Both the position numbers and the translations under genes were made by a program. A stretch of DNA of 64,000 nt from Peromyscus leucopus (lineage: Eukaryota; Chordata; Mammalia; Rodentia; Cricetidae), in contig NC_051075.1 of the NCBI RefSeq assembly GCF_004664715.2, forward strand, positions 39,153,458-39,217,457, read 5' to 3'. The notes below the pieces were generated by a model. It saw nothing but the letters and a program-made list of their open reading frames with translations, ran no database searches and was not told the origin of the DNA. Of this stretch, positions 22,904 through 34,391 are shown one piece after another (position 1 is the stretch's first letter; every line of letters starts with the position of its first letter).

Positions 22904-22924
22904 GCGTGTGCGTGTGCGCGCACG
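22835..22924. repeat. (TG)n / (CG)n alternating purine-pyrimidine tract
   Basis: Two runs of strict purine-pyrimidine alternation (about 22835-22859 and 22872-22924) mix TG steps with CG steps such as 'gcgcgcgcacgtgcg' and 'gtgtgcgcgcacg'. CG plus TG alternation is the classic Z-DNA-forming composition. Confidence 0.92.
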
Positions 22925-23939
22925 CCCGTGTATAAGAGCCTTTTGAGAGAGAAATTTCCAACACAAAGCAGGACCCTACATGAAAAGGCTATCAGGACAG
23001 AGGTGCCTCAATCTTTCATGAAGGCCAATGATCTAGAAAGAGTTAAGACATCCCATCACTAGCCATGACAGAGGGAGTGTATACTTAACCAAAGGAGAAG
23101 TGCCAGGACAGAGGAAGCGGCCATGCAAGGAAACTGAAGAGTTTCAGGGCTTCTTGCTGCACCCTGGCAGAGACGCATATGAAGATGGCAGGTAATCTTT
23201 CAGATATGAGATGCAGCCCTTGCCCACAGAAGGGTGCAGGAAGGCAGATGTCCAAGCTGGCTTGGGCAGCAATCTGATTATTTTTTCTTAAGGTTAAAAC
23301 TCAAAAGCATCAAACAGAGGAACAACTCCTGAGTGTGAAGTTGGGGGAAATTCTCCAATTTTCACTGTGAATGCGATTAAGAGAGTTTATCATGTTATAT
23401 CAGAAGGATAGGGCAGCAGTTCCAAATTACCATTCAAGAAAAGAAACCACAGAAATGTTAGAGTTGATGGACTGGTGTCTATGACCCATCATACTCTGTC
23501 CTCAGAGGAAGCATTCTGTGTTCTCTGGATTCTCTGCAGCTGGCAGGAATAGTCCCTTGCTTTTATTCTCAGTGTTTTTTGGCTTTTTGAACTTCATCTG
23601 TACGAATTGAGTTAATGAGCTGGTAGCCTTCTGTTCAGTTTTTAATCAGTTGTCAATTTCCCCCCTAATTTTTTTAGGATAAATTCTTTGTAAATTAAAG
23701 AAAATTGGCATTTTTATACATGCTGCAATGATGTTCCCATTTTATTAGTTTATTAACATTCAGATTTTATGACATTGTTCCCTGAACACATATTTTGATG
23801 GATTTGACTACATAAATACTTAACTTTCCTTTATAGAGACTAGGTTTTATTATTATCTACAGACGATTTCTTTTTACGTGATTTAAAATAAATGAATTTT
23901 AAATTTCATTTATTCCTGTAATAGCTTTATTTTTCACGT
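22925..23939. other. Single-copy stretch, increasingly AT-rich
   Basis: No recognised repeat or gene. Confidence 0.45.
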
Positions 23940-24130
23940 CACTGATTAATCTATTTAATAGTTTTATTAAAGTCTCTAATTAATCTAGATTAACTTGCTG
24001 TAAAGCCCGAGGATGAGAATCTATATTTCTCTAAACAGATAACTAGTTTTCACACTGTAATTTACAGATTAATTCATTTCCCCTTCTGATTGTAATACAC
24101 TGAATCCCCATATGAATTAGAGTTATTTTT
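23940..24130. promoter_or_regulatory. AT-rich candidate regulatory block with homeodomain-type palindrome
   Basis: A perfect 14-bp palindrome TTAATCTAGATTAA lies at 23980-23993. It contains TAAT-CTAG-ATTA, two homeodomain half-sites facing each other with a 4-bp spacer, immediately preceded by 'ctaattaatc'. More TAAT/ATTA words follow, such as 'cagattaattcatttcc'. No repeat family explains the block. The regulatory reading is inference: AT-rich DNA yields such words by chance quite often. Confidence 0.28.
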
Positions 24131-24660
24131 ATATTCTGTGGTCTATGATTTAATCTTTTTTTTTCTTTAACAAACTATTTTTAATTATTGTGGCTCCATG
24201 GGTAAGCTTTTAATATCTGGTGGGGTTCATCCTCATAGCTACCTTATATACAGATTAGATCAGGCTAAAAATGTAATGGGAAAAAAATTCTCCATTTATA
24301 ATATTAATTAAAAACATTCAGACATAACTCAGCAGAAAATGAGCAGGTGTATGTACTTTTTAAAAAGATTTAGGACTGGGTTGAGAATGCAAGAGAAAAC
24401 ATAAAGGCATACGCTGCTTTGGGATCAGGTTTGGTGGTGTGAAGTCGTCTATAAGAAACCCAGAAACTGGTTAGAACAACAGTTAAGTCACCTACTGAAC
24501 TTCGAGGAAAACTTCATGAAATGGTTCTGAGCTTGTCCTGGAGAAACCAACATGAAAGAATTCTAGGAACATCCTCCTCACTTTGACAAACTTATGAACT
24601 CTGTTTTTCTCCATTTGGGTTTTTTAATTCTCAGAAATGACTCCTGTTTGTGCTAAAAGG
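24131..24660. other. No recognised feature
   Basis: AT-rich then mixed single-copy-looking sequence. Confidence 0.45.
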
Positions 24661-24728
24661 CCTAGTGAACATAACAGAGGTGTGATACCATAGACCTAGT
24701 GAACATAACAGAGGTGTGATACCATAGG
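24661..24728. repeat. 34-bp tandem duplication, two copies
   Basis: Units at 24661-24694 and 24695-24728 start 'cctagtgaacataacagagg' and are identical except for the last base (A versus G). There is no spacer. Confidence 0.97.
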
Positions 24729-24799
24729 CCTGCAGAGTTCTAAATAGGAAACCTGGTGTTTCAGTGTCACGTTTCTGTGCTGTTCATAGTCACATCCAG

Positions 24800-24942
24800 A
24801 GCTGGGCATGGCGGCTCTTGATGGTCTTCTCAACTGTGATAAGGGGGAGACAGGATGATCAGGTGTTCAAGGCCAGCCTTTGACTATGTGGCATGGTCTA
24901 GGCCAGCCAGATCTACCTGAGGTCCTGTCGAAAAAAAACCCC
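24800..24942 (+). mobile_element. Diverged B1-type SINE
   Basis: 'gagctgggcatggcggctc', 'gttcaaggccagcctttgac', then 'gaggtcctgtcgaaaa' and an A-rich tail: an old B1 relative in sense orientation. Confidence 0.65.
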
Positions 24943-24995
24943 AAAAAACAAAAACAAAAAAAACCAACCAAACAACAACAACAACAAAAAACCCC

Positions 24996-25138
24996 GCCAA
25001 CTGGTGGTGGCACTTGCCTTTAATTCCTGAACTAGGGAGGTAGAGGCAGGTGGATCTCTGAGTTTAAGGCCAGCCTGGCCTACAGAGTGAGTTCCAGGAC
25101 AGCCAGGGCTACACAAAGAAACCCTGTCTCAAAAAGCA
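24996..25138 (+). mobile_element. B1 SINE, next to the previous B1
   Basis: 'ggtggtggcacttgcctt', 'ggtagaggcaggtggatctc', 'aaggccagcctggcctacag', 'ccagggctacacaaagaaac' and 'cctgtctcaaaaagc'. It lies just after the (AAC)-rich tail of the 24800 copy, so it probably inserted into that A-tail. Confidence 0.9.
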
Positions 25139-25189
25139 AACGAACAAAAAATATCATATCCATCCTCCTCACAACCATGTCAAGTTATC

Positions 25190-25275
25190 GTTCATTTTAT
25201 AAACAGGTAAACTGAGGCACTAGAGAAGCAAGTATTTGATCAAAGTTACTTACTAAGCAGTAGACCTGTCAAGCT
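25190..25275 (-). repeat. MIR fragment, antisense
   Basis: 'cattttataaacaggtaaac' then 'tgaggcactagagaagcaag' matches reversed MIR text ('ccattttacagatgaggaaactgaggcacagag'). Confidence 0.65.
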
Positions 25276-25333
25276 TGTTTTATTTTTTTAATTGCTAATA
25301 TTTATCTGTGTTGTTGGTGTTTCTTTTATTTTT

Positions 25334-25410
25334 TGATATTGGCATTTAACCCAGGGACTTACGCATGCCAAGCATGCACCTGCCACTGAACAAGGTCCCT
25401 GAACCCCCAA
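25334..25410 (-). mobile_element. ID SINE, antisense
   Basis: 'ggcatttaacccagggactt', 'acgcatgccaagcatgcacc' and 'tgccactgaacaaggtccc' follow a reversed ID element ('gattgaacccagggccttg ... ctaccactgagctacatcccc'). Confidence 0.7.
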
Positions 25411-26471
25411 CACAAATTAAAAAAAAAAAACTAATACAACATTTTCCTTCTGCTAGGTAAATCATCAAAGAAAGAAAAACCACTCCGTACTCAAGCTTCA
25501 TTTTCTAGGCTCTTGCATCTGGTCCGGTTATGTACATATAATCACATAAAATGCTTTCATAAAGTAGAGTAATTTAATATGCATGGTGTTCTGCACTTTG
25601 TCATTAAACACCATGGAAGGACTTTCCCTTGTCAGTGAATATACAACCATTACATCCTTTTTAGTGGTGGCCTAGGTTATAGATGTACTGTAACTGAACT
25701 ATCCTTGAGAGACGTGCATTTAGGATGTGACCTCAGATTGTCACTGCGTTTCTGCTGTTCTCAGTCAGCTGTCACTAGACCTCAGTATTTCACTGTGGGA
25801 CTCACAACAGCCCTCGCTTCTGTGCCACTGAAGACTGGATCCTCAGCAGGCGGCGCTGTCTTCGCTGGGACCCCAAAGCCAAGTCTGCTCCACCCAAGAG
25901 TCCTTTCCTTTGGTCACTTTGGCAATCCAGATGATTTTTGAGTTGAATTTATTCAATGGGTTATTTAAGAGCTGTGTTTTCTTTCGTTTCTCCACACTAA
26001 CCCACCTCTGTCTTGGCACCCCCCTGACCTCCATATTTGAAACAGCTCTTCAGACACATCCCGCATACTGTCGGCAGTTTCTCTTTCAGGGCTCTCTGGT
26101 CTATAACCCCCCAAGGTTATCATACACAATCAATCATGATTGTGGACATTTAGGTCCTTCCTATGAACTAGGGCTCAAATGAAGACTCATTTACTCTACA
26201 AGAGCATCCAGGTGAGAGAAGGGGATGCCTTTCATTTTACACTTAAAGAGAAACTGAGGCACAGGAAGATTAAAAAGTTACCTAAAATGTAGAAAGAAAA
26301 AATGAAAGATGGAAGGAAAGGTGGGAGGCAGATGCAGACAGATGGAAGGGGGAAAGGAAAGGAAAATTGAACTATAACAAAGCTCAAAATTGGAGCTGGG
26401 GTGAAAACATGTCTAACACTCAAAGATTTACTACTTTTGCTTTTTAAATTTTTAAATTTTAAAAAATTATT
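25411..26471. other. Single-copy stretch with one MIR scrap
   Basis: About 26225-26290 carries a reversed MIR piece ('tcattttacacttaaagag', 'aaactgaggcacaggaag'). The rest is not recognised. Frames at 25705-26182 have no recognisable domain. Confidence 0.45.
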
Positions 26472-26490
26472 TGTGTGTGTGTGTGTGTGT

Positions 26491-26531
<41 letters not shown>

Positions 26532-26706
26532 GCCCACATGCACAAGCATCTGTGTTGGTACCCACAGAGGCCAGAAGAGGGAGCTGGATCGGCTGGGTCT
26601 GCAGTCACAGATGATGGTGAGCTGCCTGGTAAGGATGCAAGGATCTGAATTCAGGTCTTCTAGAAAAGCAGCAAGCGCTCTGAACTGCTGAACCACCTCC
26701 TTAGCT
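26472..26706 (-). mobile_element. B2/B3-family SINE with (TG)n tail
   Basis: (TG)n at 26472-26530 is followed by 'cagaggccagaagagggagc', 'tgagctgcctggtaagg', 'gatctgaattcaggtcttc' and 'gcgctctgaactgctgaacc', the reverse of a B2-type tRNA-derived SINE. Confidence 0.85.
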
Positions 26707-28394
26707 TATGTTATACTCTCAGCCTCCAGCCTTTAGTCCTCATTGTCTCTCCCAAATGGTCACTATTTTCTCCTCTCTTTGAACACTAGGTAACCACAGG
26801 AAGAAATTCCGTTCTTCTCGCAGCCCCTTTCTTCTCATTACCTGATGCTGCCTCCAACATTTCTCATCTGTTGTCAGGCTTCAGTCCTCTTCTCCCCATT
26901 TCTCCGAGCATTTTATATGACTACAGCTAGGAGCATTAATTTACTTTTTTTAAATACAGACTTTAGCTTCCTCGAGTTTTCTTTGTATCAATTTTTAAAC
27001 ATGTCACACCATTCTTATATCCTTCCAAAGCCAGGAGGAGGGCTTTCATCAACTTGACCGTTCTTCTTATATATTTATTTCTTCCTGATAGAAGAAAATT
27101 CGGTTATCTGCCAGAGACCTCGGCAAAGCATCCTTCATTTTGATAGGCCACTATCAATGATTTCCTTTTTTACTAACCAAGTAGCTTTATTCATTTTACA
27201 GCTCTCAAGCCTTCTTGGCTCAGCGCCCTTCACAGAGACTGTCAGCACACGTGCCAAATAAACAACCTTTCAGCTCTCTGTTCTTATTGGGGGAGGCTCA
27301 ATGTTTGGACTTGGGAGTCACTTTGATGTATTTCCCGTAGTGCCACCTTTTCCAGAACGCATCTCAAGTTCTTTCCCACTGCTGCTGCTGATAGCATCAT
27401 CAAGGAATTGAGTTGGGAAGGCTTTCTCCTGCTTCCCAGTTCAACCAGAAGGCCTTGTGTATCCCCCCCCCCCCCACACACACCTTTCTTATCTACTAAG
27501 CTTCCACACAATATGTTTAATATGAGGAGAAAAGGAAGGAAAGGGAGAGGAGGAGGATGGGGGAGGAGAGAAGAGGGGAGAAGGAGGGAGAGGAGGAGGA
27601 GGGGAAGCAGCAACCCACCATCTTTTCTTTCTGTATTGGTTAGAACAGTGGAATTCTTTTTCTAGGTCCTTCTTTTTCCTCACAATTTCTTATTCATATA
27701 CTGTCCTAAAAATTATCCGTTTGCTTTGTGTTTTCGGGAGGTTGAGTGATAGAAAACCTGGGAAAGAAGAAGACTCTTGAGCAAAACAGGTCTGACTTGA
27801 CTCTAGCTGCATTCACTGTTCTATGCCACCCGTAGTAAACTACAGAGTGTCTGTCTCCTGGATGATTTTCTAATCGGTGCTCAGAAACCCACCTGTGGTT
27901 GTTATCAATATTAGAGGAAATAAAGACGAGCATGCAACGCAATGTCTGGATGCACCACATGCTCTTAGATGCAGGCTGCGGCCATGTTGACGTCATTATT
28001 TGTTTTGGTGACCTGCTAGATTTATAGTTGATAATTTGGATTTAGTTCTTCGCCTTTCTCCACTTATGCTTCTTTTGGTTCTTGCTCTCTGTTCTTCTTT
28101 TTTTTTCTGATATTTTACATTCTTTTCATCTTACCTTCTATCTGTCAGGCCTTATTGCATAGAAGCTTATTCTGTCACAGTTTGGGAGGTTGCAAGTGTG
28201 AAATCAAAGAGTTAGCCTGCTCCTGAAGGCCCTGGGCAAGAGTCCTTGTTTTGTTTTGTTTCTTTGTTTCTTTCTAGCTCCCAGCCCTGGCCAGCAATCC
28301 TCAGACTTTCTCAGCATGTAGGTGTGGCAAACACCCCCATTTGATGTTCTCTACCTATGTGTGTTTCAGTGTCTCTTCTCGGAAGGACACTAGT
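26707..28394. other. Single-copy stretch with C- and purine-rich tracts
   Basis: Thirteen C at 27463-27475 run into a short (CA)n. The purine tract 27523-27608 is listed separately. No gene was recognised; the GGA-rich frames are low-complexity. Confidence 0.5.
27523..27608. repeat. Purine-rich (GGA/GAA) tract
   Basis: About 86 bp of almost pure G/A on the plus strand, with a single pyrimidine near 27559. Such polypurine-polypyrimidine DNA can form triplexes. Confidence 0.9.
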
Positions 28395-28500
28395 GATTAG
28401 ATTTAATGCCTCAGTAATCTAATACCGTGTCATCTTAACCTGATTACGTCTACAAAGACCCTGTCTCTGAAGGAAGGTCATATTCACAGGTCCTTGGGAT
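28395..28500. repeat. Ancient repeat fragment, probably L1M-type 3' sequence
   Basis: 'aggacactagtgattagatt', 'tcatcttaacctgattacg' and 'ctgtctctgaaggaaggtc' + 'atattcacagg' follow a mammalian repeat text ('ggacaccagtcattggatta ... catcttaacttgattacatctgc ... ggtcacattcacagg'). The family name is uncertain. Confidence 0.45.
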
Positions 28501-28999
28501 TCCACAGAGCCCTTGGAATTAGAATGTCAGCATTTCTGGAGGAAGGACCTAACTCACCTGACAACAGAAGGACAAAGAATTGGGGTCAGCAATCTGAGTA
28601 TGATGAGCCACCTGAATCATTTGATGGTCCCATGGATGTCTACCACATTAGCTTTCTCTGTGGATCACATGGCCACAAAAACTGGAGCTGAGGTTAGAGT
28701 CCAGGGTCCAATCAAACAGAAGGTGTCTGGGCTCAATGACAAACATTTGCTCTATTGGAAAGAGACCACTGCAGCTTGCCAGTTAGTCCCCTGAGCAGCC
28801 GTGGGCAGACATGAGAAGGGACGAGATGGGTGTCACCCGTGGATAGTTAAATTCACCCTCATGCATAGTGATAGTTTCATGTTTTAGTATATCACGAATA
28901 TCAGTGTTAGTTGCTCTTTCTATCCTTTACTTTTAAAAGAACTCTAACCTGCTGTCATCTTTTCTTTTTAACATATTATCTTTTAAAATTTTTATTTCT
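28501..28999. other. No recognised feature
   Basis: Mixed single-copy-looking sequence. Two overlapping frames of 65-93 codons have no recognisable domain. Confidence 0.4.
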
Positions 29000-29098
29000 T
29001 TTCGTACCTAATCTTGCTATGCAGCCAAGGTTGGCCTTGAACTCATGGTCCTCCTGCTAAGGATTAGGATGACAAGTGGGAACGACCACACCCAGCTT
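29000..29098 (-). mobile_element. Old B1/proto-B1 relic, antisense
   Basis: 'cttgctatgcagccaaggtt', 'ggccttgaactcatggtcct' and 'gaacgaccacacccagctt' read as a reversed, diverged monomeric 7SL-type SINE. Confidence 0.65.
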
Positions 29099-30603
29099 AC
29101 TTTCCCCTTTTAATTTAGGAAAGTATGTCTGAATATATTTACCACGTATGTGTGCATTTGTGTTAATATGATGCATATAGTCACGTTACTATAGCTTGAG
29201 AACGCCATGCACCTTGTGTTTGCTTGTCCCCTAAAGCAGTGTTGAATGGTCTCAAACAATGCAACAAGCCCGTGGCGCAGACATTTAAAGAATAGTCCAC
29301 CTTCACCGACTCTTGTTTTGTACCATCACTATAGCAGAGGTATTGAGAGGTATGGGTGGCATTACGCCTTTTCTTTTTGAATCTGTGCCCTGTAGCTGCT
29401 TGGCCAATAGAATAGGACATGTGTCAACTTCTGGTCCAAGCCTAAGAAGCTGGCAGCTTTTACCTTGTTTCTATGGAGACTAGCTCTTGAAATCTGGCCA
29501 TGATGGCTTAGAGAACCTTCAGAAGCCTCCAGACAATCCCTCAGTGAGAAGGTGAGCCCAGAGTCTGATTCCCCATGTGACATCATGTACATAGGTCCTC
29601 CAGTCCACATTTGATCACTTCAGCTAACACCGTGTGCAGTACATAATAGCAGATTTGTGAACAAAATAAATGATAGTTATCTTAAACCACTTAATTCCGG
29701 GATGATCTGTTCCATAGTAGTAGATATTAGAACATTCCATTTAGCAGATGAGACACAGAGATTAAATCTCTTGCTCAAGGCCACACAGCTAGCAAATGCC
29801 AAAGACATATGCCCTGTAGTCCAGGAGTTTAATTCTGTTTCTCCATGACTTTATTTTGTGGCAACACCATCTTCATGGAGAGATCTTCCAACTGTTATTT
29901 GCTTCCTTTCAAAGACTGCCTGCAGGATGGAAGCGTGTCTGTGTATACAAAATGATATCCTTGTTTATCTGTCTTTGTGAGCCTAGGCCCTGGACCCAGG
30001 CCCATAGTTAGCGAAATTCAGCTTTTGAGCCTGCAAGACTGAAGGCCAGACCCTGGAGCTGAGTAAATCAGCTCTCCTGAGCATACACAGGGCTCAACAA
30101 GGAGGCTGGCAGCCAGCATCTTCCTGGGCCATAGGCTGGCATGATCTTCAAATAAAGAATTCTCGCCCTTATAATACGTGTTCATGCATCTAATTTTTAT
30201 TTCCCAGGCTGTGTATCTCTTGCTAGTGTTCCCCTTGTGTTTGTTAGTATATATTATTCCACCTGCAGACCCCTGTCTCCACTCTCACTCCTAAATTCCA
30301 TTTCCTCTTTCTATTTTCCTCATGTGCTTCCCTTGGCCTTCTCAGTTTACGGCCTCTGGAGTGTTCTCCACATTTGTTTGGCAGATGTTACTGGCTCACT
30401 GGTTCATTCATGTTAACTGCCCCAGCTGTGTTGGCCTCTTCTTGTTTTGATATGAATTGGACTGCTTACATAAATATGTTCAAGTTTCGTTGTTGCAAAG
30501 GTTATATAAAATTCTACTTTAAACGGATATTACATGAGTGCATTTCTTTACTTGTTTACAACATTGAAACAAGTTTTGCACACACGGTCCTTGTCCTTTG
30601 AAC
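29099..30603. other. Single-copy stretch with one MIR relic
   Basis: 29700-29835 carries antisense MIR-like text ('agatgagacacagagatt', 'gctcaaggccacacagctag'). Around 30000-30170 there is a palindrome-like 'ggccctggacccaggccc' and 'caaataaagaattctcgccc', which hints at an LTR end but is too weak to call. No gene was recognised. Confidence 0.45.
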
Positions 30604-30822
30604 ACTTATTTATTTTTCCATTTATTGGTTTATTTAGTGTACATTTGCATGCATGTGTGCACGTGAGTGTGTGTGTGTATGCCATGGCGTGCATGTGGAA
30701 GCTAGAGAACAACTTGTGGGGTCGGTTCTGTCTTTCCACTCTAGGGGCTCCCACGATCCAACTCAGGTCATCAGGCTTACACACAAGTGCCTTTAACTGC
30801 TGAGCCATCTTGCCAATTTGTT
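30604..30822 (-). mobile_element. B3-type SINE, antisense
   Basis: 'gcatgcatgtgtgcacgtg', 'tgtggaagctagagaacaac', 'aactcaggtcatcaggctta' and 'gctgagccatcttgcc' match the reversed B3 text ('catggaggtcagaggacaac ... actcaggtcatcaggcttgg ... ctgagccatctcacc'). Confidence 0.88.
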
Positions 30823-30876
30823 CTTATCTTTTAGGTTTACCTACCTTTCCTCCAATCTCTTTGTCTATATCAGTGA

Positions 30877-31016
30877 ATCCATCCATCCATCCTCCCATCC
30901 ATCCATCCATTTATCTTCTATCCATCCATCATCTATCATCTATCATTTATCATCCATCCATCCATCCATCCATCCATCCATCCATCCAACCATCCATCCA
31001 TCCATCTTCCATCCAT
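30877..31016. repeat. (CCAT)n microsatellite, interrupted
   Basis: About 140 bp of CCAT tetranucleotides, with an interrupted middle built from 'ctatcat' steps and a purer core around 30953-30988. Confidence 0.95.
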
Positions 31017-31113
31017 TCTCCTGTCATGAAATTTTGGCATTCTCCTCTTACCAAGGAAAGCTACTTCACAAGTATTTAAGCTCACTCCATCTTTCTCTAA
31101 TTCTTCTCACATT

Positions 31114-31282
31114 TTTTTTTTTTTTTTTTTTTTGGTTTTTCGAGACAGGGTTTCTCTGTGTAGCTTTGCGCCTTTTCCTGGAACTCACTTGGTAGCCCAG
31201 GCTGGCCTCGAACTCACAGAGATCCGCCTGGCTCTGCCTCCCGAGTGCTGGGATTAAAGGCGTGCGCCACCGCTGCCCGGCC
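31114..31282 (-). mobile_element. B1 SINE, antisense, young-looking
   Basis: A long T-tail, then 'cgagacagggtttctctgtg', 'agctttgcgccttttcctgg', 'aggctggcctcgaactcac' and 'gcgccaccgctgcccggcc'. A perfect 14-bp direct repeat 'ttcttctcacattt' flanks it (31101-31114 and 31283-31296). Retained CpGs and the perfect duplication indicate recent insertion. Confidence 0.98.
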
Positions 31283-31296
31283 TTCTTCTCACATTT

Positions 31297-32202
31297 ATTC
31301 ACTGGGTATATATTGCAAAATTGTTGGTACTTTCCCTACAACATCACAATGCCTGAAGCTCTTATTTTCACATCTGAAGAACTAAATATTTAATCTTGAC
31401 CCGCCAAACAGAACTGTCACAAAATGATTTTTGTGGACCTACACATTTCTTCTGGAATAGAAATGGTTCTGTCTCCCAGAATCTAAATGATTACAAATGA
31501 TAATTATGAGCACACCCCAGACACACTACACGGTTTCTGCCTCAGCGGCAGTACCTTTTCCTGGGCTGTGTGGGAAGAATCCCAGCACAAATCTTCCTTT
31601 GCAGTGTCTGCCTAAGACCCTTTCTCGCTGACAGATTTTGACCTTTCTCATCTTCTGTGGGTCCTGAGGGGAAGATACACTTGACAACCTAGCACACCCT
31701 GCTTAGTAGCTTCTCTTGCTCAGCCACCCCACCCCTCTCTGCCTCAGTCCTCCTCCGTCATCCGCCTACAGTTGCCAGCATCTTCCCCTCTTCAATGTTC
31801 TCATCTGCTGTTGACCATGGAAGCTATCCAGATCTCCCAGGGAATCTGGAGCAGGCGGGAGTGGGAGGTGTGGTGGTGGGGGGTGGGTGTGGGGAGCAGA
31901 ACCCAGCTCATCTGAACTTTCACACCCTGTTCATTTTTCTTGATGACTTTGAAGCTCTTATTTTCCCTCTGGCTGTTTGGGACCTTTGTCCATAGCATAC
32001 TTACTTCCTTACTTCCTCCCACTCCCCCTGAGTTGGGACCGTCTTGACTCTTGGATTAGGTCTTACATTAGTTGGTTAACTGTACATTCCTTCCTTCCTC
32101 GCTCTCCATCCTTACCAAACTAGGTGGCTGTTCTGTGCTCTTGCCTTTGCTTAAAAACAAAACACAACAAAAAGCACTCCTTGTTTTTTAAAATTACTTT
32201 TA

Positions 32203-32204
<2 letters not shown>
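31297..32204. other. No recognised feature
   Basis: Single-copy-looking, with a G/T-rich patch near 31867-31893. No gene or repeat was recognised. Confidence 0.45.
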
Positions 32205-32262
<58 letters not shown>

Positions 32263-32427
32263 TATGTATACACATGAATGCAGGTGTCCATGGAGGCCTG
32301 AGTTGTTAGATCTTCTAAAATTAGAGTTACAGGAAGTTGTGAGCCGCTCAGCCTGGTGCTGGAAACAAATGTGGATCCTCTGGAAGAACAGTGTGTTTTC
32401 TCAACCATTGAACCATCTCTCTAGACC
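32205..32427 (-). mobile_element. B2-family SINE with (TG)27 tail
   Basis: Fifty-four bases of (TG)n (32205-32258) precede 'gaggcctgagttgttagat', 'agttacaggaagttgtgagc', 'ggtgctggaaacaaatgtgg' and 'tgaaccatctctctagacc', a reversed B2-type SINE like the one at 4381. Confidence 0.85.
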
Positions 32428-34337
32428 CTCTCTTCTCTTTCTTATGCAATATATATGTGATAGACAGCATTGACCCAGGATACAAACGTCCAGTTCTAGG
32501 TCTTTATAGTGTGGTATCCTATTTACTGTTTAAACGTATTTTCAACAGTGCTGGGCCAGGAAGGCTAGGAATGTCACTCAGCGGTAGGGCACCTGCCATC
32601 ATGTGTGAGAGCCTAGGAAGAAAGACTTCTAGTCCTAATGATTATGACTTGAGATGATTATAATCCACTTACTTTTCACTAACCTTCACTGGTTTTCTCT
32701 ATTTCATTGTCTTTCATACTCCTCAAAAGAAGTTTTGAAGTTCAACATAGAATATATTAAAATTATAATGCACGACTCAGCAAAAAAATACTTCAGTAAC
32801 CGTTCACTGAAAACAAACACATCTGCAACCGTGTGACATTGGGATTACTAAGGGGACACTGAGGTTCCCCTTTGGGTTCTAAATCTCATTAATGAAAAGA
32901 TTTAAGAACAGACTCAGCAGGAAGCTGGAGGACTAGTTTATTAGAGTTTGAGAGGAAGCAAACATTCAAAGAACTAAACCCTCCAAACAGGGCAGGAACA
33001 CTGGAAATCCTGGCAGCTTCCTGGAGGCGGAGACACAGAGAGAACCATGCCTTTCAAAATAGACACTGACGACAGAGGAACAGTGAAATCCCAGGGTGAT
33101 GGAGGAGCATGCTTAAGCTTTAGAGAGAATCTGAAAAAGAGATAAAGAGAAGGAAAAGAAAGGAAAACAAATAAACAAAACCTCCATGCTTACTGTGGTG
33201 GTGGGTCTGAGATCTGAGGGCACCCAAATCCAGGCTCTGTGTCCCAGGACCATAGATCTCACTAGAGACATATAGTTAGGGATAAAAATAGAGTTAGTTT
33301 GCTGAGGCAAACACTCGGGAGTGGGCCGTGAGCTCAGGGCCAAAGCCGCCAAAGCCTTGGCTCTCTGGGGCACGACCCTTCATAGGACATTCAGTACCAC
33401 CAGCCCCTCCCATTGGCAGGTCCGGGGTCTTTTCTCACACACGCTTCGCTCATTACAGGAATTCCAGGCGAGGATGGCTGTGTAGCCTTTCTCGGCCAGT
33501 TGGCTTCTTTCGTGTTCATCTTGATGCTTCCGTCTCCAGTCCCTAATCTCCTGCCGCAGTGCATGGTGGCTGGATCACAAAGGTAGCTTTTGTGAATATT
33601 AGTATACAGAGAAGAACATTTCATGTTTCCATTCATAGGGCAACATCAAGGAGAAAAATCTGGAGGCTCTTTCTTGTTTAGTCTCAGAAAGATGATATTA
33701 GTCCTTTGTTATGAATTTAATAAACCAGCTAACCCATCCTTGGGTGGGCTACATAAAATTCTCTCATGAAGCAAGGGAAAGCCGATGGGGTGACTTATGT
33801 TCCTAGTTTAACCCGCCGCTGACAAAGAGACTCCCAGAGATTTCATGCTGTCTGGTCCCAGGAGTTGGGCCACATGCCTGAGTGTAAAATCGGGAGGCTT
33901 GCACGTCCTTCTTTTCCGCAAGTGGAGCTGCGTTCTGTCTCCTGTGTTGACAGCAGAGCCAGAATCCATGGACAGTTTTACTAATTTATTGTAAGCCGAG
34001 TTGCTTTTGCCTCTGGGCATCCCTGTGTTCCGCTGGGGCTTTTGTCCAAACAGCCGATGTTGCCTTCATCTCCTGTGTCCTCGACACTCGGCGGCTTCAG
34101 TTAGTTACAGATCTTGTGATCTTGGTGGGTCCGCTCCTGCTCCTTGCTTTTCTCTCCGAACCATATGTGACTTTTGACAAAGTCAGGTCACAGCTCCAGC
34201 CTAAATGGTCCAGTGTCATCAAAGCCTGTGTCACTGAGCAAATGACCCTTGTTTGTTGCTGGAGGTCATATGGCTGCGAAAGGGAGTCAGATGTGGAGGC
34301 AGCTTGGAGGAGATACAGAGAGAAAGTGAGTGTGTGG

Positions 34338-34339
<2 letters not shown>
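32428..34339. other. Single-copy stretch, moderately CpG-bearing on the right
   Basis: 32560-32640 has a weak ID-like piece ('gtcactcagcggtagggcac'). 33310-33540 and 33780-34150 hold more CpGs than most of the window but no clear island. No exon was recognised. Confidence 0.4.

Positions 34340-34390
<51 letters not shown>
34340..34390. repeat. (TG)n microsatellite
   Basis: Fifty-one uninterrupted bases of alternating T and G. Confidence 0.97.

Positions 34391-34391
<1 letters not shown>

Noticed and set aside
30000..30175. Possible LTR end with 'aaataaag' and a palindromic 'ggccctggacccaggccc'
   Set aside because: No matching ends, no target duplication and no family text recognised, so it was left in the unannotated stretch.
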